A DNA stretch of 64,000 nucleotides, taken from CAVPFA01 sp963703655 (GTDB lineage: Bacteria; Actinomycetota; Acidimicrobiia; Acidimicrobiales; Bog-793). Both the position numbers and the translations under genes were made by a program. Below the pieces are notes generated by a model, which saw nothing but the letters and a program-made list of their open reading frames with translations, was not told where the DNA came from and did not search any database. Shown piece after piece: positions 8,296 to 17,835 of this stretch. The stretch lies in contig CAVPFA010000004.1 of the NCBI GenBank assembly GCA_963703655.1, forward strand, positions 782,632-846,631. Reading direction: 5' to 3'. Each line of letters begins with the position of its first letter. Positions within the stretch are counted from its first letter, which is position 1.

Positions 8296-9540
8296 CCTGT
8301 GGCTGCGGACGGAACGTCTCGTCCTGGCCCGGCGGGGCGCAGGCGCCTCGACCATGTCGACGCGATGCGACCGCTCAAGCAGCTCGGCGTGCTCTCAACG
8401 CACTCGTTGGGGTATCTCGCCCCGACCGCCGTCTCGATCAACGCCTGCGTCACGTTGACCCACGCATCCAAAGAAGGCTTCTTCTTCATCTCCGCCTGCA
8501 TGGCGACGTATGCCTATCAGGACATCACCCGCCACGACCTCGGCCGCTTCTGGCGCCGACGACTCGTCAACGTCGGCCTCCCCTACCTGTGCTGGACGCT
8601 GATCTATTTTTCCATGGGCCTGCCGAGCTTCAAGGGATCTCCGCTCTCCGCCGCCGGGCACTTCGGCTACCTCCTGCTCACCGGGTACTACCAGCTCTAC
8701 TTCCTAGTCGTCCTGCTCGAATTCTATGTCCTGTTCCCGGGGTTCCTGTGGCTCATGAAGAAGACCGAAGGCCACCACCTCGCACTCTTCATCGTCAGCC
8801 TGGTGGTGCAGGCGGGCTACACCGCCGCCCTCCACTGGCAACTCCTGCCCGAAGGCACGATCGGTACCCGCGACGTCGTGTCCTACCAGCTGTACCTGGT
8901 TGCCGGCTGTCTGACGGCCGTCCACTACCAACCGGTCCACCGGTGGCTGATTGACCACGCCCTCCTCGTGGTGGCGGCGACAATCGGCACCGCCACGCTC
9001 GCCGAGGGCTGGTACTGGTTGCAGAGGGACCCGAGCTTCAGCTTCCTGGGCTCGCCTGCCGACACGTTCCACCCGATCGACATTCCCTTCAACCTTGCCG
9101 CAATCGCGTTGATCTACCTCGTCGGCGTCAGCCTCGTGTCGCCTAGGCGTTCGACGACCGTGCGCCGAGCGACCCGAGTCGGGTCGGACAACTCGTACAC
9201 CATCTACCTGAGTCAGGTGGTGTTCTTCCAGATCCTCCTCGCCCTCGGCTGGCAGCGGCTCGATCACGTCGTTCCCTGGCCCCTCGACGTCGCCGGCGCG
9301 ATCATCATCGTCTTCCTCGCGGCCTGCGTGCTCGGGGGCGTGCTCGCTCGGACGCCACTGGCGATGCCACTCGCCGGCCGTCACCGGGTCAGCTGGGCGA
9401 GCCTTCGACCCTCGTGGCTCGAGCGACGCCCGGTCGACGCGGCGGGCAGCGCGTCGCCCGTCGCTCACCTGGATCAGGGAGTGCTGGTGGGGCCAAGCCA
9501 GGCGCTCGTCTCCGCTGGTGCGGCGCAGGGTGGCGGGTAG
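8173..9540 (+). CDS. Membrane acyltransferase, acyltransferase-3 family
   Basis: A 455-aa multi-pass membrane protein. From about residue 57 it follows the acyltransferase-3 (PF01757) pattern: THSLGYLAP in the first helix region, then HASKEGFFFISACMA, an arginine-rich cytosolic loop (GRFWRRRLVNVGLPYL) and about ten hydrophobic helices ending near residue 400. The family transfers acyl groups from an acyl donor to sugars, lipids or peptides at the cytoplasmic membrane. The first 41 residues are soluble and match the N-terminus of the ligase three genes on. GTG at 8173 is supported by that match and by a promoter just upstream. Acceptor and donor are unknown. Confidence 0.85.
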   Translation: MTTAPCHLDVVDAPAEIELQGGNALALRPVSAAAEWAGPSAPVAADGTSRPGPAGRRRLDHVDAMRPLKQLGVLSTHSLGYLAPTAVSINACVTLTHASKEGFFFISACMATYAYQDITRHDLGRFWRRRLVNVGLPYLCWTLIYFSMGLPSFKGSPLSAAGHFGYLLLTGYYQLYFLVVLLEFYVLFPGFLWLMKKTEGHHLALFIVSLVVQAGYTAALHWQLLPEGTIGTRDVVSYQLYLVAGCLTAVHYQPVHRWLIDHALLVVAATIGTATLAEGWYWLQRDPSFSFLGSPADTFHPIDIPFNLAAIALIYLVGVSLVSPRRSTTVRRATRVGSDNSYTIYLSQVVFFQILLALGWQRLDHVVPWPLDVAGAIIIVFLAACVLGGVLARTPLAMPLAGRHRVSWASLRPSWLERRPVDAAGSASPVAHLDQGVLVGPSQALVSAGAAQGGG

Positions 9541-9542
9541 GG

Positions 9543-10115
9543 ATGGGAACACCCCGCAGGCTCTTTCTCGTGCGGCACGGGGAGAGCGACTGGAATCTGG
9601 AAGGGGTGGTGCAGGGCCAGTCATCGGCGGCCCCAGGGCTGACGAGGACGGGGGTGGAACAGGCGTCGGCCGCGGCAGAGGCGCTCGCCTGCACCGGCGC
9701 GGAGCTCGTTCTGTCGAGCGACTTGCGGCGAGCCACGGAAACGGCCGAGCTCATCGCCACAAGGTTGGGTGCGCGGTTGCAGCTCGAGCCGCGCCTTCGC
9801 GAAAGGGCGCTCGGAACCGCCGAGGGACGATCGAGCGCCGCTCTCGATCCTGCCGAGACCGGGTACTCCGGTGAGGTCGTGACGGACGTCGACGCCCGCC
9901 CAGACGGGGGCGAGACCCTGCGGGAGTTGTACGCCCGCGTGTCAGAGCTTCTCGTCGAGCTGTGCGCCCGATCGTCGGACCGGCCGGTCGTGCTCGTCAC
10001 ACACGGAGGAGCGATTCGCGTAGCGTGCGCCTACTTCGAGGACGTCATTCCCCAGAAGATGCGCTGGCCCCTGGTAGCCAACGGATCGGTCCTCCAGGTC
10101 GTCGGCGACGTATGA
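9543..10115 (+). CDS. Histidine phosphatase (phosphoglycerate-mutase-like)
   Basis: A 190-aa enzyme of the histidine phosphatase superfamily. The catalytic His is in LFLVRHGESDWN near the N-terminus, the partner Arg in SSDLRRATETAE, the acidic residue in LRERALGTAEG, and the second His in VLVTHGGAIR. ATG at 9543 sits two bases after the acyltransferase stop. Such enzymes remove phosphate from small metabolites. Next to a phosphosulfolactate synthase gene it could do the job of ComB (2-phosphosulfolactate phosphatase), which belongs to a different fold; this is inference from the operon. Confidence 0.9.
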   Translation: MGTPRRLFLVRHGESDWNLEGVVQGQSSAAPGLTRTGVEQASAAAEALACTGAELVLSSDLRRATETAELIATRLGARLQLEPRLRERALGTAEGRSSAALDPAETGYSGEVVTDVDARPDGGETLRELYARVSELLVELCARSSDRPVVLVTHGGAIRVACAYFEDVIPQKMRWPLVANGSVLQVVGDV

Positions 10116-10234
10116 CTACTTACCTGTCTCACTTGGGCGTCGTCGACGCGCCGGCCAAGATCAAGCTCCTTCGCCGTGACCGGCCGGCATTGCGGCGGGT
10201 GTCTACACCCGCCGAGGAGGCGAATCCCTCGGCA
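10112..10234 (+). repeat. N-terminal leader repeat, copy 2
   Basis: Second copy of the 41-codon leader, here at the start of the adenylate-forming ligase. It begins MTT, has His-Leu at residues 7-8 and the VVDAPAKIKL block, then ALRRVS and PSA near residue 40, all in register with copy 1. Confidence 0.85.
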
Positions 10235-11740
10235 AGAGCGCTCTCGGTGCGAGCACTCCTGCATACGATCGCCCGCGAACGTGGCGGCGAGGCCGGCTAC
10301 ATCGACGTGACAAGTGGCGACAGGGTCGCCTGGTCAGACATCGAAAGGCAGGCAGGCGACTGGGCCGATCAACTTCCGGCCGGCACGGCGGTGGGTCTTC
10401 GCACCCGCAGCCCTGCCGCGTTCTGCCGCGCCTACCTCGCCGCCCTGGCCTCCGGCGTCTGCGTCGTCCCGCTCGATCTTCGGGCCACCGACGACGAGCT
10501 CGCCACGGTCTTGGACGTCCTCGAGATCGTCGACCTCGTGGTGGACACAGAGACGGACGCCGAGGAGGCCGACTCCCGTCTGAACGTCTGGGTCACCTCC
10601 GCCGACGGTCTCCGCCAAGGCCGCCAACCAGGTCGACGACGAGCTGGCACGACTCAAGTGGCCGTGCTGTTACCCACGTCAGGAACGACCGGGCGAGCAA
10701 AGATCGTCGGCCTCACCGAAGGTCAGCTGCTTCGAGCGGCCGCTCGCATCGCCCGGCACCACGAGCTCGCACCGGGCGACCGCGGTTACTCTCCCCTGCC
10801 GTTGTTTCACGTGAACGCCCAGGTTGTCGGCGTGCTCTCCACGCTCGTCGTCGGCGGCAGCCTCGTCGTAGAAGACCGTTTCCACCCCTCGGAGTTCTGG
10901 GCGGCAGCCGAAGAGCTCGCCGTGACGTGGCTCAACCTTGTGCCGGCCATCCTCGGCTTGCTCGGCAGCGAACCTCCGCCCGGCCAAGAGGTCACCGAAC
11001 GCGTCCGCTTCGCCAGATCGGCTTCGGCGCCGCTCCCCCGCGCGGTGTGCGAGCGTTTCGAGGCGACTGCCGGAATCGGCGTGCTCGAGACCTACGGCAT
11101 GACCGAGGCAGCGAGCCAGATCGCTGCGAACCCCTTGTGCGGGGCCGAGCGGCGGCCCGATTCAGTCGGGAGGCCGGTCGGAGTCACGGTGCGGATCGTC
11201 GACGACGCCGGACACGAGATCGGGACCGACGAGGTCGGGAACCTTGAAATCTGCGGCCCGGATGTCATCGACTCGTATCTCGGCCCGGGCCGGTCCAGGC
11301 TGGCGGCCCGCAACTCGGCGGGATGGCTGAGCACCGGCGACCTTGGGCGGCGTGATCCTGACGGCTACCTCTACCTTGCAGGCCGCTGCGACGATGTGAT
11401 CAACCGAGGCGGCGAGAAGACCTACCCGCGCGAGATCGAGGACGTGCTCCGACGAAATCCCCGTGTCGCGAACGCAGCGGTCATCGGCCGTCCACACCCG
11501 CTCCTCGGCGCCGAGGTCGTCGCCTTCGTGCAGGCCTGGCGGCACCTCGACGACGTCGGCGCCTCGACGTTGTCGGAGGAGCTCGCTGCCGATTGCGAAC
11601 GGTCGCTCAGTCGCCACAAGCGACCGGCGAGCCTGTTCGTCGTCGACTCGCTACCGACCGGACCGACCGGCAAGGTGGTCCGCCGCCTCCTGCAGGGCGC
11701 CGGCAGCGCCACTCCGTTCGAAGGAAGGAGCGGCGGGTGA
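10112..11740 (+). CDS. Adenylate-forming ligase (acyl-CoA synthetase family)
   Basis: A 542-aa class I adenylate-forming enzyme that activates a carboxylic acid as acyl-AMP, usually then as CoA thioester. Visible motifs are the phosphate-binding loop LLPTSGTTGRAK (about residue 186), ETYGMTEAASQ (about 327), the STGDLGRRDPDG hinge region (about 406) and the catalytic Lys in PTGPTGKVVRR (about 519). ATG at 10112 overlaps the phosphatase stop in ATGA; a longer reading frame runs back into the phosphatase gene but is not needed. The first 41 residues are the leader shared with the acyltransferase. PLPLFHVNAQVVG resembles short-chain or oxalate-type ligases, but the substrate is unknown. Confidence 0.88.
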   Translation: MTTYLSHLGVVDAPAKIKLLRRDRPALRRVSTPAEEANPSARALSVRALLHTIARERGGEAGYIDVTSGDRVAWSDIERQAGDWADQLPAGTAVGLRTRSPAAFCRAYLAALASGVCVVPLDLRATDDELATVLDVLEIVDLVVDTETDAEEADSRLNVWVTSADGLRQGRQPGRRRAGTTQVAVLLPTSGTTGRAKIVGLTEGQLLRAAARIARHHELAPGDRGYSPLPLFHVNAQVVGVLSTLVVGGSLVVEDRFHPSEFWAAAEELAVTWLNLVPAILGLLGSEPPPGQEVTERVRFARSASAPLPRAVCERFEATAGIGVLETYGMTEAASQIAANPLCGAERRPDSVGRPVGVTVRIVDDAGHEIGTDEVGNLEICGPDVIDSYLGPGRSRLAARNSAGWLSTGDLGRRDPDGYLYLAGRCDDVINRGGEKTYPREIEDVLRRNPRVANAAVIGRPHPLLGAEVVAFVQAWRHLDDVGASTLSEELAADCERSLSRHKRPASLFVVDSLPTGPTGKVVRRLLQGAGSATPFEGRSGG

Positions 11741-12540
11741 CGCCCATCCCGCTCGACCTCCCGAGTCGCACCGAGAAGCCCCACGAGCGAGGGCTCACTG
11801 TCGTGATTGACAACGGTGCTCCGGTAGCTGCCTTCGAGGACGCGATCACGAGCGCGAGCCAATACGTCGACCTCGTGAAGTTCGGCTGGGGCACGGCACT
11901 GGTCACGCCCCGCCTCCGAGAGAAAACGGCTTGTCTCGACCAGCTCGGTATCGGCTACCTCCTCGGTGGCACGTTGTTCGAGAAGTTCGTCTCACAGGAC
12001 CGGCTCGAGGAGTATTTCGACCTTTGCCGCGGGTTCGGCTGTCGGTACCTCGAGGTCTCCGACGGAACGATCCACATTCCGACGAAGGCAAAAGCATCGC
12101 TCATCGCCCGAGCCGCTGAACAGTTCGTCGTCTTGAGCGAGGTCGGTTACAAGGACCCCGAACGGTGCGAGGCCCTCACCGGAGCCCAATGGGCGTCGTT
12201 CATCCAGCGGGACCTCGCTGCTGGGGCAACCTTCGTTGTCACCGAGGCTCGCGAAAGTGGCCGCGGCGGCCTATGCGACGCCGCCGGGGAGCTGCGATGC
12301 GACATCGTCGAGGAGATCATCGCAAGCGGCGTCGACTGCCGGCGCCTGGTATTCGAAGCTCCAACAAAGGCGCTCCAGACCTTTTTCGTGACCCGCCTGG
12401 GCACCGACGTGAACCTCGGCAATATCGCCTTGACCGACGTGATCGCGCTCGAGACGCTTCGGCTCGGGCTGCGCTCGGACACCTTCTTGCACTTCGAGCT
12501 GGAACGCCGCCATCAGGACGAGGTCGCTGCCCGTGCGTGA
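11737..12540 (+). CDS. comA: Phosphosulfolactate synthase family protein (ComA-like)
   Basis: A 267-aa TIM-barrel enzyme of the phosphosulfolactate synthase family. The family joins sulfite to phosphoenolpyruvate to give (R)-phosphosulfolactate, first step of coenzyme M synthesis in methanogens; bacterial and plant members also exist. Recognisable segments are YVDLVKFGWGTALV, GIGYLLGGTLFEKF and CRYLEVSDGTIHI, which carry the conserved Lys and acidic residues. GTG at 11737 overlaps the ligase stop in GTGA, with aaggaaggag upstream. It is not in a coenzyme M setting: no comC, comDE or methanogen genes occur here. A sulfonated or otherwise PEP-derived acid as product, then dephosphorylated and activated by the neighbours, is the working hypothesis. 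Confidence 0.85.
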   Translation: MTPIPLDLPSRTEKPHERGLTVVIDNGAPVAAFEDAITSASQYVDLVKFGWGTALVTPRLREKTACLDQLGIGYLLGGTLFEKFVSQDRLEEYFDLCRGFGCRYLEVSDGTIHIPTKAKASLIARAAEQFVVLSEVGYKDPERCEALTGAQWASFIQRDLAAGATFVVTEARESGRGGLCDAAGELRCDIVEEIIASGVDCRRLVFEAPTKALQTFFVTRLGTDVNLGNIALTDVIALETLRLGLRSDTFLHFELERRHQDEVAARA

Positions 12541-12931
12541 ACAGCGAGATGCCTTCCACTTGGCGATTCCCGCCCGGAACCTCGACGAGGCCGAGCAGTT
12601 CTACGTGGCCGGGCTCGGGTGCAAGCTCGCCCGGCGTTACGAGGATCGCATCACGCTCGACTTTTTCGGCGACCAGGTCGTGTGCCACCTCTCGGACAGC
12701 TATGAGCTCGAGCCCGAGCTGTATCCGCGCCACTTCGGTGTCACCTTTGCCCGCCGTGAAGACTTCGATGCCGTCGGGCGACTAGTAAAGCTGAGAAAGC
12801 TCCCGGTGTTCCGACCGCTCACGCACCGGTTCGAAGGCCTCGCTGAGGAGCACCTAACGCTCGTGCTACGAGATCCCTCGAACAACCTGATCGAGTTCAA
12901 GCACTACGTGGACTCTCGGCTGATCTACTAG
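12533..12931 (+). CDS. VOC-family (glyoxalase/dioxygenase fold) protein
   Basis: A 132-aa vicinal-oxygen-chelate protein. His in FHLAIPARNLDEAEQFY and His in RHFGVTF, together with a C-terminal Glu in NNLIEFKHY, fit the metal site of this fold. Members act as lyases, isomerases or dioxygenases. GTG at 12533 overlaps the end of the ComA-like gene, so it belongs to the same operon. Its substrate is presumably the product of the upstream enzymes. The gene ends two bases before the convergent cyclase gene. Confidence 0.8.
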   Translation: MREQRDAFHLAIPARNLDEAEQFYVAGLGCKLARRYEDRITLDFFGDQVVCHLSDSYELEPELYPRHFGVTFARREDFDAVGRLVKLRKLPVFRPLTHRFEGLAEEHLTLVLRDPSNNLIEFKHYVDSRLIY

Positions 12932-12933
12932 CG

Positions 12934-14772
12934 TCACCTGCCGGTCGAGCGGCGCAGGCGGTACATCCGCAAGCGACCGAAGTCCTTGGCGGCCGGCATG
13001 TGACCCACGTAGTCGCAAACAAGATCGTCGGCGCGTGCGAGCCGGAGGGCAGCGGCGAAGTGCTCGGTCACGTAGACGGCGCCGGGAGGCGTCACCGGCT
13101 CGACGCGAGCGGTGCGGCTGACATGCGAGCCCATGAAGCTCATCGAGCCGAGAACCGGGTCCCACAGCCGGAGCACGGGGCCGAAGTGCGCCCCGAGGCG
13201 GAGCGCGAGGTGAGCGGGGAGTCCGACAGCCGCAAGGTCGATCCGGTCGATCGCCTCCTGGAGCTCGAGGGCGCAAGCTGCAGCCTCGTCGACACCGGTC
13301 ATTACGGTGTAGAGCGCGTCGCCCCAGGTATTTCGGTACAAGATGCTGGCCTCGTGGCGGTCCAGCACGCCGGCGATGGCGCCGAGCACATGGGTGGCAA
13401 AGTGCGGGAGGTCCTCGTCCGTGAGCCTCGAGAAACCGCGAATATCCGCGAATAGCAGCGCGCGCAGGACCCTGGAACCCGCCGACTCGGCCGGCGAGCC
13501 TGGTGAAGCGGCGTCGGTCGAGAAACCAGGTCTGGGTACCTCGGCCGGACCGCCCGGCGAGGGCGCCACGATCGTTGCTGCGCCGCCGGCGCGTCGCCAG
13601 GTCGCGACCTCGACTGCCGTGCCGGCCTCACCCCTGGCCGGTCGACCGTCCCACACGGCCAACAGGCGGACGCCGGCGTCGAGGTAGCGAGCCCGCAGGA
13701 GAGCGAGGCCCATTGCGAGCTCCGCGCCGTACCGGTAGAGGACATCGTCCGCCGGGCAGGCGTCCTCGGTTGCGTACTGGACAGCGCTCGCAGCCGCGAG
13801 GCAGCGGTGGAAGCGTCGCACCCACTCCTCGCCGGCGGGAGCTACCGAACTTCTGGCGAACTGCTCGAGAGCCACGGGGAGCACGACGTGCAGTTCGCAC
13901 CCGGTCGCCAGCAGCGCCTCGGCCCAGAGGATGTCGGCCCCGCTCGCGAGCGCTCCGTAGGCGACGCCGACGGGCCGACGCTCGAGCTCGGCGGAGATCT
14001 GCTGGGCGACGTAAGGGAGTTGTGCCGTCGAGAGGCCCGCCTCCGCCTGGCCGGGGTCGATGCGATGCCCGCAAAAGTGCGCGACCTCGGGGCCAGCCAG
14101 CAGGTCGAGGAGGTCCTCACTCGTCCCGGTCAAGCGACAGATCGTCCGGAGCTGCCGGCGGGTGCTGAAGTGGGCACCGTAGTCGGCCGCATCGGCCGAC
14201 ACGGCCGCCGCGAGCGCCTCGCGCGCAAGGTCCTCGTTGCCGAGCAACAGGTTCGCCTCCGCAGCCGTGGCCGCCGCGTAGTACGAACGGTCGTCCCCGC
14301 GTTCGAGTACCGAGAGGACCTCGGTTGCGAGCATCCGGGAACGCCCGGCGTCCCCCGCAAGGAGTGCCAGCGTTGCGGCGTTCACCGCCGGGTAGTAGCC
14401 GCCGGTGCGCGCATAGATCGCGGCATAAGCCTCCGCCGCACGCTCGGCGTGGCGACGCTGGGCATCGCCGTCGGCCGAGAGCGCGACGTCCTTCTCGATC
14501 CACGCTCGGAGGGCGGCGATCTCCTCGTTGTCGACCGCGTCGAGCCCTAGCTCGGAGAAGCGTCGCGCTGCCTCGTTGGTCGATCCGGCACGGGCGAGGG
14601 CGAGTACAGCGCGGTGCTTGAGCCAGACATCGTCCGGGTACAGCTCGAGTCCGCGACTGGCAAGATCGAACTCTGCCAGGAACTCCCCGCGGCGCTCTTC
14701 ACGGCGTACGGCTTCCAGCCACTCGGTCGCTGTGGGCGGCTCATGGATCATGACGACGCCCGAGCGGCCCAC
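12934..14772 (-). CDS. TPR / SLOG-like / class III nucleotide cyclase protein
   Basis: A 612-aa cytosolic signalling protein in three parts. Residues about 1-220 are helical repeats resembling the TPR-S/TRAFs-binding domain. Residues about 230-400 form a Rossmann-like segment (FCGHRIDPG, then YGALASGADILWAEALL and ELHVVLP) like the sensor domain usually found after TPR-S, probably SLOG-related. Residues 436-612 are a class III adenylate/guanylate cyclase domain with metal Asp 443 in LLFADIRGF and Asp 485 in NTWGDALY. The usual base-recognising Lys before GD is Asn, as in many TPR-linked cyclases. It starts 39 bases after the TIR-WD40 gene on the same strand, so the two are probably co-transcribed. 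Confidence 0.82.
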   Translation of the reverse strand: MGRSGVVMIHEPPTATEWLEAVRREERRGEFLAEFDLASRGLELYPDDVWLKHRAVLALARAGSTNEAARRFSELGLDAVDNEEIAALRAWIEKDVALSADGDAQRRHAERAAEAYAAIYARTGGYYPAVNAATLALLAGDAGRSRMLATEVLSVLERGDDRSYYAAATAAEANLLLGNEDLAREALAAAVSADAADYGAHFSTRRQLRTICRLTGTSEDLLDLLAGPEVAHFCGHRIDPGQAEAGLSTAQLPYVAQQISAELERRPVGVAYGALASGADILWAEALLATGCELHVVLPVALEQFARSSVAPAGEEWVRRFHRCLAAASAVQYATEDACPADDVLYRYGAELAMGLALLRARYLDAGVRLLAVWDGRPARGEAGTAVEVATWRRAGGAATIVAPSPGGPAEVPRPGFSTDAASPGSPAESAGSRVLRALLFADIRGFSRLTDEDLPHFATHVLGAIAGVLDRHEASILYRNTWGDALYTVMTGVDEAAACALELQEAIDRIDLAAVGLPAHLALRLGAHFGPVLRLWDPVLGSMSFMGSHVSRTARVEPVTPPGAVYVTEHFAAALRLARADDLVCDYVGHMPAAKDFGRLRMYRLRRSTGR

Positions 14773-14811
14773 GAGAGAAACCGATGATTTGGACCAGCCA
14801 CGGGCCGGGTC

Positions 14812-17641
14812 CTACTGCTTTGCAAGGCGTTCAAGTGGCGTGAGCTCCGACACGACCTGAGCCCGTCCAAGACCCAACAGCAGACCGGGATCTCCGCACG
14901 CGGGGCACTCGGTCCAGATCTTGACCGTGCCCACGGCGTCGCCGGTGGCAAATTCTCCCCCACCTGTTTCGAACGCCGGGGCGATCAGGAGGGGCGCGGC
15001 GTTCTGGTCGACCCTTTGAAGTTGGCCCCGTAGCGGGCCCTCCGCGCCCCAGACTTGGACGGACTCGTCAAGAAGGGTCGTAACGAGGAAGCGGCCGTCG
15101 GGGCTGTAGGCGACCGAGGTGACGCCACTCGGGGCAGTGGGAAGGGAGAACTCTCGTTTCCCCGTGCGAGGATTGAACACGACGACGGCACCGCTCTCGC
15201 TCGCCACGGCTAGCTGCGAGCCGGCCGGGTTGAACGCGACCCCCGACGGCTGTCCTTGAGCGAAGAATTTGAGAGACAGGATCTCCCGCCGGCTCTCCCG
15301 CAGACTCCCCTGTCAGACGGAAGACCGCCACGTCGCCACAATCGGTGGCCCACGCGACGAGGGTGCCGTCCCACGAGAAGGCGGGCGGTCCGTCCACACC
15401 GCACTGCTCGGCTCCTTGGACCGCGAGGGCGACCGCAAGACCGGTCTTGAGGGACACGATCTCGAGGGCTTGCGACGCGACGGAGATCTCACGGTCGTCA
15501 CGGCTCCAGGCGATGGCCTCGGCGCCGGCCACGGGATAGGAGCGGACGCGTCCAGTCTTCACGGCGTAGACGTCGACGAGACCCGACGGACAGAGCGCGG
15601 AGCCGCACGAGCCCCCAGAGGCCCCGGGGCTCGGCGTGTTCGCGAAGTCTGCTACGTAGCGGCCATCGGGGCTGACGCTCACCACGTCGTAAGGAGAGCT
15701 GTCGGGTATCAGGAAGTGGCCGATCTCCGGACCCGAAGGGCGCCTCCACACCGAGACCGAAATCCTGTGGCCGTCGAGCGACGCGACCACGATGCGGGCT
15801 GCAGAGAGCCCGACGCTCTTGATGCTCCCGCTCAGGTAGAGATCATCGAGCTCCGGGCCGCCCGCCCGCCAGACTCGTACCGTACCGTCGGCCGATGCGG
15901 TGGCGACTTCGCGACCGTCGGGGCTGAACACTATGGACGCGATCGCGGCGGTCTGTCCCAGCAGCGGGGCAATCTCGCGCCTCGTGGGGATCGACCAGAC
16001 CGCGGCCGAGCCGTTTGCCTCCCCCAGGGCAAGCCGGGTGCCCCCGGGGCTGAAGGCGATGCTGGTGTACTGCACGTCGGAGGTCGTCGTGAGGACGAAC
16101 TGCTCCTTCCACGTCCGAGTGCTCCAGATCTCGACCCTGCCATCGCCCGAGTCGGTATTGAATGCCACCGCCAGCAGGGGAATGTCCGGGTTGGGACTCG
16201 TGGCGGCAAAGCTTGGGAAACCGTTCAGGCTGGGCGGACCGGTGTTCAGGGTCCGGGCGAGGTTGCCTGTGGCCGTGTCGAACACGGGAGTCACCCCCCC
16301 GGTCCCAGGCGCCCCCACCACAAAATGGCCGTCGGGGGTGAAGGACAGTGAGCTGTTGTTGGTCGCGAGTGGCGACTGCGGGTCGAGAACGGTCTCGTGC
16401 CCGTTCGCGACGTCGAACAGCGCGCTCTGCTCGCCGAAGCCGTTGGCCGCCGCGGCGAGGATCGTCCCGCTCGGGTTGAAGGAGACCACGCCGGGAGTAT
16501 TCCCCAAGAGCAGCTCCCGCCTCACTTTGCCGGTGTTCGCGTCGAGGAGGGTGACCCCGAACACGGTCCCGAGAGCGAGGACGGAGCCGGTCGGGTTGTA
16601 GGCAAGGTCGGTCCCGTTGTAAATCGCTGACAACTTGCGGACCGTTTTGCCGGTGCTCGCCTTGGCGATGAGGATCCCGCCGCTGCTGCAGGCATTCTCG
16701 GCTATCTCGTCGGTCCCGGGCCTGAAGGCGACCGCGGGCACTGAGCCGTTGCAAAAAGACGGTGAAGCGACAGTCGGCAAAGACGCGAGGATCGGCGATG
16801 CGTCCAGCGCCTCGCGAAGCGCAAGCATGCTCTGGGATGTGGCCTGCTCGTGGACGGCCCGCATCGCGAGGATCACGGAGGCTTCCGGGTCGACGGTCAG
16901 GTCGTTCTGGCTCTCTACGGCCAGCGCCTGTGCGCTCGCTTCCACCTGGTCGTGAACAGCCTGGCCTCGCGAGATGAGAGCGAACACGAGCAGGCCGACC
17001 GCTAGCAGCGTGACCGCCAGGCTTCCGGTCACGAGGATGCGGCTCCTTCGCCCGGCGGCCTGCCGGCTCGCGAGCAGGTACTCGCGTTGCACCGTGGTCG
17101 GTGCCGGGTCGGACGCGTCTGTCGTGCCGGCCAACCACCCCTCGGCGGCACGCATCTCACTGCCGCGGAGAAGAAGGCTCCGGTCCCTGCTCTCTTTGTC
17201 CCACTCGATCGCCTTCGTGAGCCAGCGTGTGTGGCTCCGGCGGTGATCGAGGTCGGTGTCGAGCGCGCTGAGCACCCGGCTGAGGGAGCCCTCGAATTCG
17301 GTCTCTGCCTCGAACGGGATCCAACTGCGGTCGCGGATCGGTTCGGGGAGCTCATCATCGGCCACGCGCGTTCGCAAGACGGGAACGAGTCGCTTGTTCA
17401 GCGACACCGCGTAGTCGACCTCCTGTTCGCAAAAGCGCGACGCGACAGACGCGGGGGAGATGACGAACAAGAACGCGTCCGAGGACTCGATCGCAGATCG
17501 GATCTTCAGCGGGAACACCTCGGTGTCCTCTATTCCCGAGGTGTCGATCCAGACGTTCTTGCCGCTGGACTCGATCGCATCCGTGAGGCGGGTGACAAAG
17601 GGCGAGTCCTGCCGAGAGTACGAGACAAAAACGTCCGCCAT
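14812..17641 (-). pseudogene. TIR domain - transmembrane - WD40 repeat protein, with one frameshift
   Basis: ATG at 17641 after a ggggggaac site starts MADVFVSYSRQDS, a TIR domain (about 1-130) with its likely catalytic Glu 74 in SRFCEQEV. One membrane helix follows at about 202-223, then a helical stretch and a large beta-propeller of WD40-like repeats (for example VAFSPGGTRLALGE, IVFSPDGREVATASADGTV). The reading frame breaks at the C5 run 15240-15244. Removing one base there joins the frame to the last repeats (GVAFNPAGSQLAVAS up to 14812) and gives a 942-aa protein with no other defect. TIR enzymes cleave NAD or sense partners; here the propeller probably senses a ligand outside the membrane. 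The break may be an assembly error. Confidence 0.85.
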
Positions 17642-17835
17642 GTTCCCCCCGATCCGGGCCGCGTCTCCACCCAACCCAGCGGCAGGCGTCGTGATTGTAG
17701 AGCCGGCGCTCGTGGGGAGAGTAATCGGAATCTTCGTCGGCGGCGCCATAATGGTCGCCGCGCCCCGGCCCGGTAATCTCTCCGTCGCGCTGGAAGACTG
17801 CGCGGTGGTGATGGGCCGGGGGTGGTGGATCGACC

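Noticed and set aside
9962..10111. Upstream extension of the ligase reading frame into the phosphatase gene
   Set aside because: The ATG at 10112 overlaps the phosphatase stop and begins the leader shared with the acyltransferase; the extension has no family pattern.
13000..14621. Long plus-strand frames opposite the cyclase gene
   Set aside because: They are shadows of the minus-strand gene in GC-rich DNA, with arginine-rich composition and no motif.
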